A stretch of 64,000 bases of DNA, taken from Candidatus Thiothrix anitrata. Its GTDB lineage: Bacteria; Pseudomonadota; Gammaproteobacteria; Thiotrichales; Thiotrichaceae. Location of the stretch: contig NZ_CP072800.1 of the NCBI RefSeq assembly GCF_017901155.1, forward strand, positions 3,437,283-3,501,282. The letters run 5' to 3'. The position numbers and the translations under genes are program-made. Of this stretch, positions 63,735 to 64,000 are shown piece after piece. The notes beneath the pieces are model-generated. The model made no database searches. It was not told the DNA's origin and saw nothing but the letters and a program-made list of their open reading frames with translations. Every line of letters starts with the position of its first letter. The first letter of the stretch is position 1.

Positions 63735-64000
63735 ATGAAACACATCGTAGCGAGCATTATCTTCGCCAGCATAGCCAGTACTGCACAAGCGGGCGGTTGG
63801 GGCTTCGACAATTTTGACTGGAATCCCAATATGAATTGGGGCAACAACCAAACGTGGGGCAATAACACCCCTATGGGTTTTAATACCGGCAATAGCCCAT
63901 CATGGAACATGCCGAATATGGGTTGGAACAACGGCCCAAAATGGGGGAACACCCCCGGCTGGAACAATGGCTCTTCTATGCCATTTTGGAACAACGGCCC
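63735..64000 (+). CDS. Second sulfur globule-type protein, cut by the window edge
   Basis: An ATG at 63735, preceded by AAGGGAG about 10 bases upstream, opens a frame that continues without a stop to the window end (88 codons seen). It encodes a signal peptide (MKHIVASIIFASIASTAQAG) and a Trp/Asn/Gly-rich mature part with irregular WGNN, MGWNNGPKWGN and PGWNNG repeats. The composition differs from the Met/Pro-rich neighbour but fits the Gly/Asn/aromatic type of sulfur globule proteins. The C-terminus lies outside the window. Confidence 0.78.
   Translation, partial: MKHIVASIIFASIASTAQAGGWGFDNFDWNPNMNWGNNQTWGNNTPMGFNTGNSPSWNMPNMGWNNGPKWGNTPGWNNGSSMPFWNNG

Overview
The window looks like chromosome from a filamentous sulfur-oxidising gammaproteobacterium close to Thiothrix (Thiotrichales). 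This rests on two sulfur-globule-type envelope protein genes at the right edge, gammaproteobacterial gene orders (pilMNOPQ-aroK-aroB; truA-fimV-usg-leuB-leuD-leuC; dnaQ-rnhA-methyltransferase with a divergent mltD) and many accessory genes typical of that group (XisH/XisI, SEFIR, STAND, FGE-sulfatase and DUF11 proteins). The genus is an inference from content, not a computed placement.

Layout. 1-1286: an EACC1-like small protein and a XisH/XisI pair. 1508-10593: der, a TSUP permease, nnrS, an RND efflux adaptor and pump, and a DUF433/DUF5615/HAD operon. 10958-14167: a two-gene SEFIR / STAND-TPR module. 14184-29338: housekeeping, comprising shikimate genes, the type IV pilus alignment and secretin operon, PBP1A, hemE, yqeY, rpsU, fur, bamE, rnfH, ratA, a broken RDD gene and truA. 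29410-36991: fimV, an Asd-like paralogue and leuBDC. 37113-47742: a co-directional block of secreted proteins (two FGE-like multidomain proteins, a GH18 hydrolase, a stand-alone DUF11 protein and a 1291-residue SdrD-B repeat protein with an IPTL-CTERM tail). 47963-54583: an Aas-type acyltransferase/acyl-ACP synthetase gene and a VapBC-like pair, both present twice as a direct 2.9-kb duplication whose second aas copy is decayed. 54856-57830: a palindromic MITE-like element touching the 3' end of a TIR-STAND-transmembrane-FGE gene. 57959-64000: a gluzincin lipoprotein, dnaQ, rnhA, a methyltransferase, mltD, an FHA protein, 5-formyl-THF cyclo-ligase and the sulfur-globule-type genes.

How the parts work together. 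PilMNOP and PilQ form the alignment and outer-membrane subcomplexes of the type IV pilus, and FimV is a LysM-bearing hub for the same machinery. LeuCDB convert 2-isopropylmalate to 2-oxoisocaproate. The secreted block shares a DUF11 module as the last domain of three proteins and looks like one cell-surface assembly. The strongest candidate for an under-described system is the SEFIR/STAND pair: the C-terminus of the SEFIR protein and the N-terminus of the STAND protein carry the same roughly 44-residue module (28 of 44 identical by hand count), as expected of a homotypic effector-associated adaptor. A second conflict-type gene, TIR-STAND-FGE, ends in a segment that resembles the variable region of a diversity-generating retroelement target. 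No reverse transcriptase lies in the window.

No rRNA, tRNA, CRISPR array, intact insertion sequence or replication origin was recognised. All homology statements come from reading the sequence, not from database searches.
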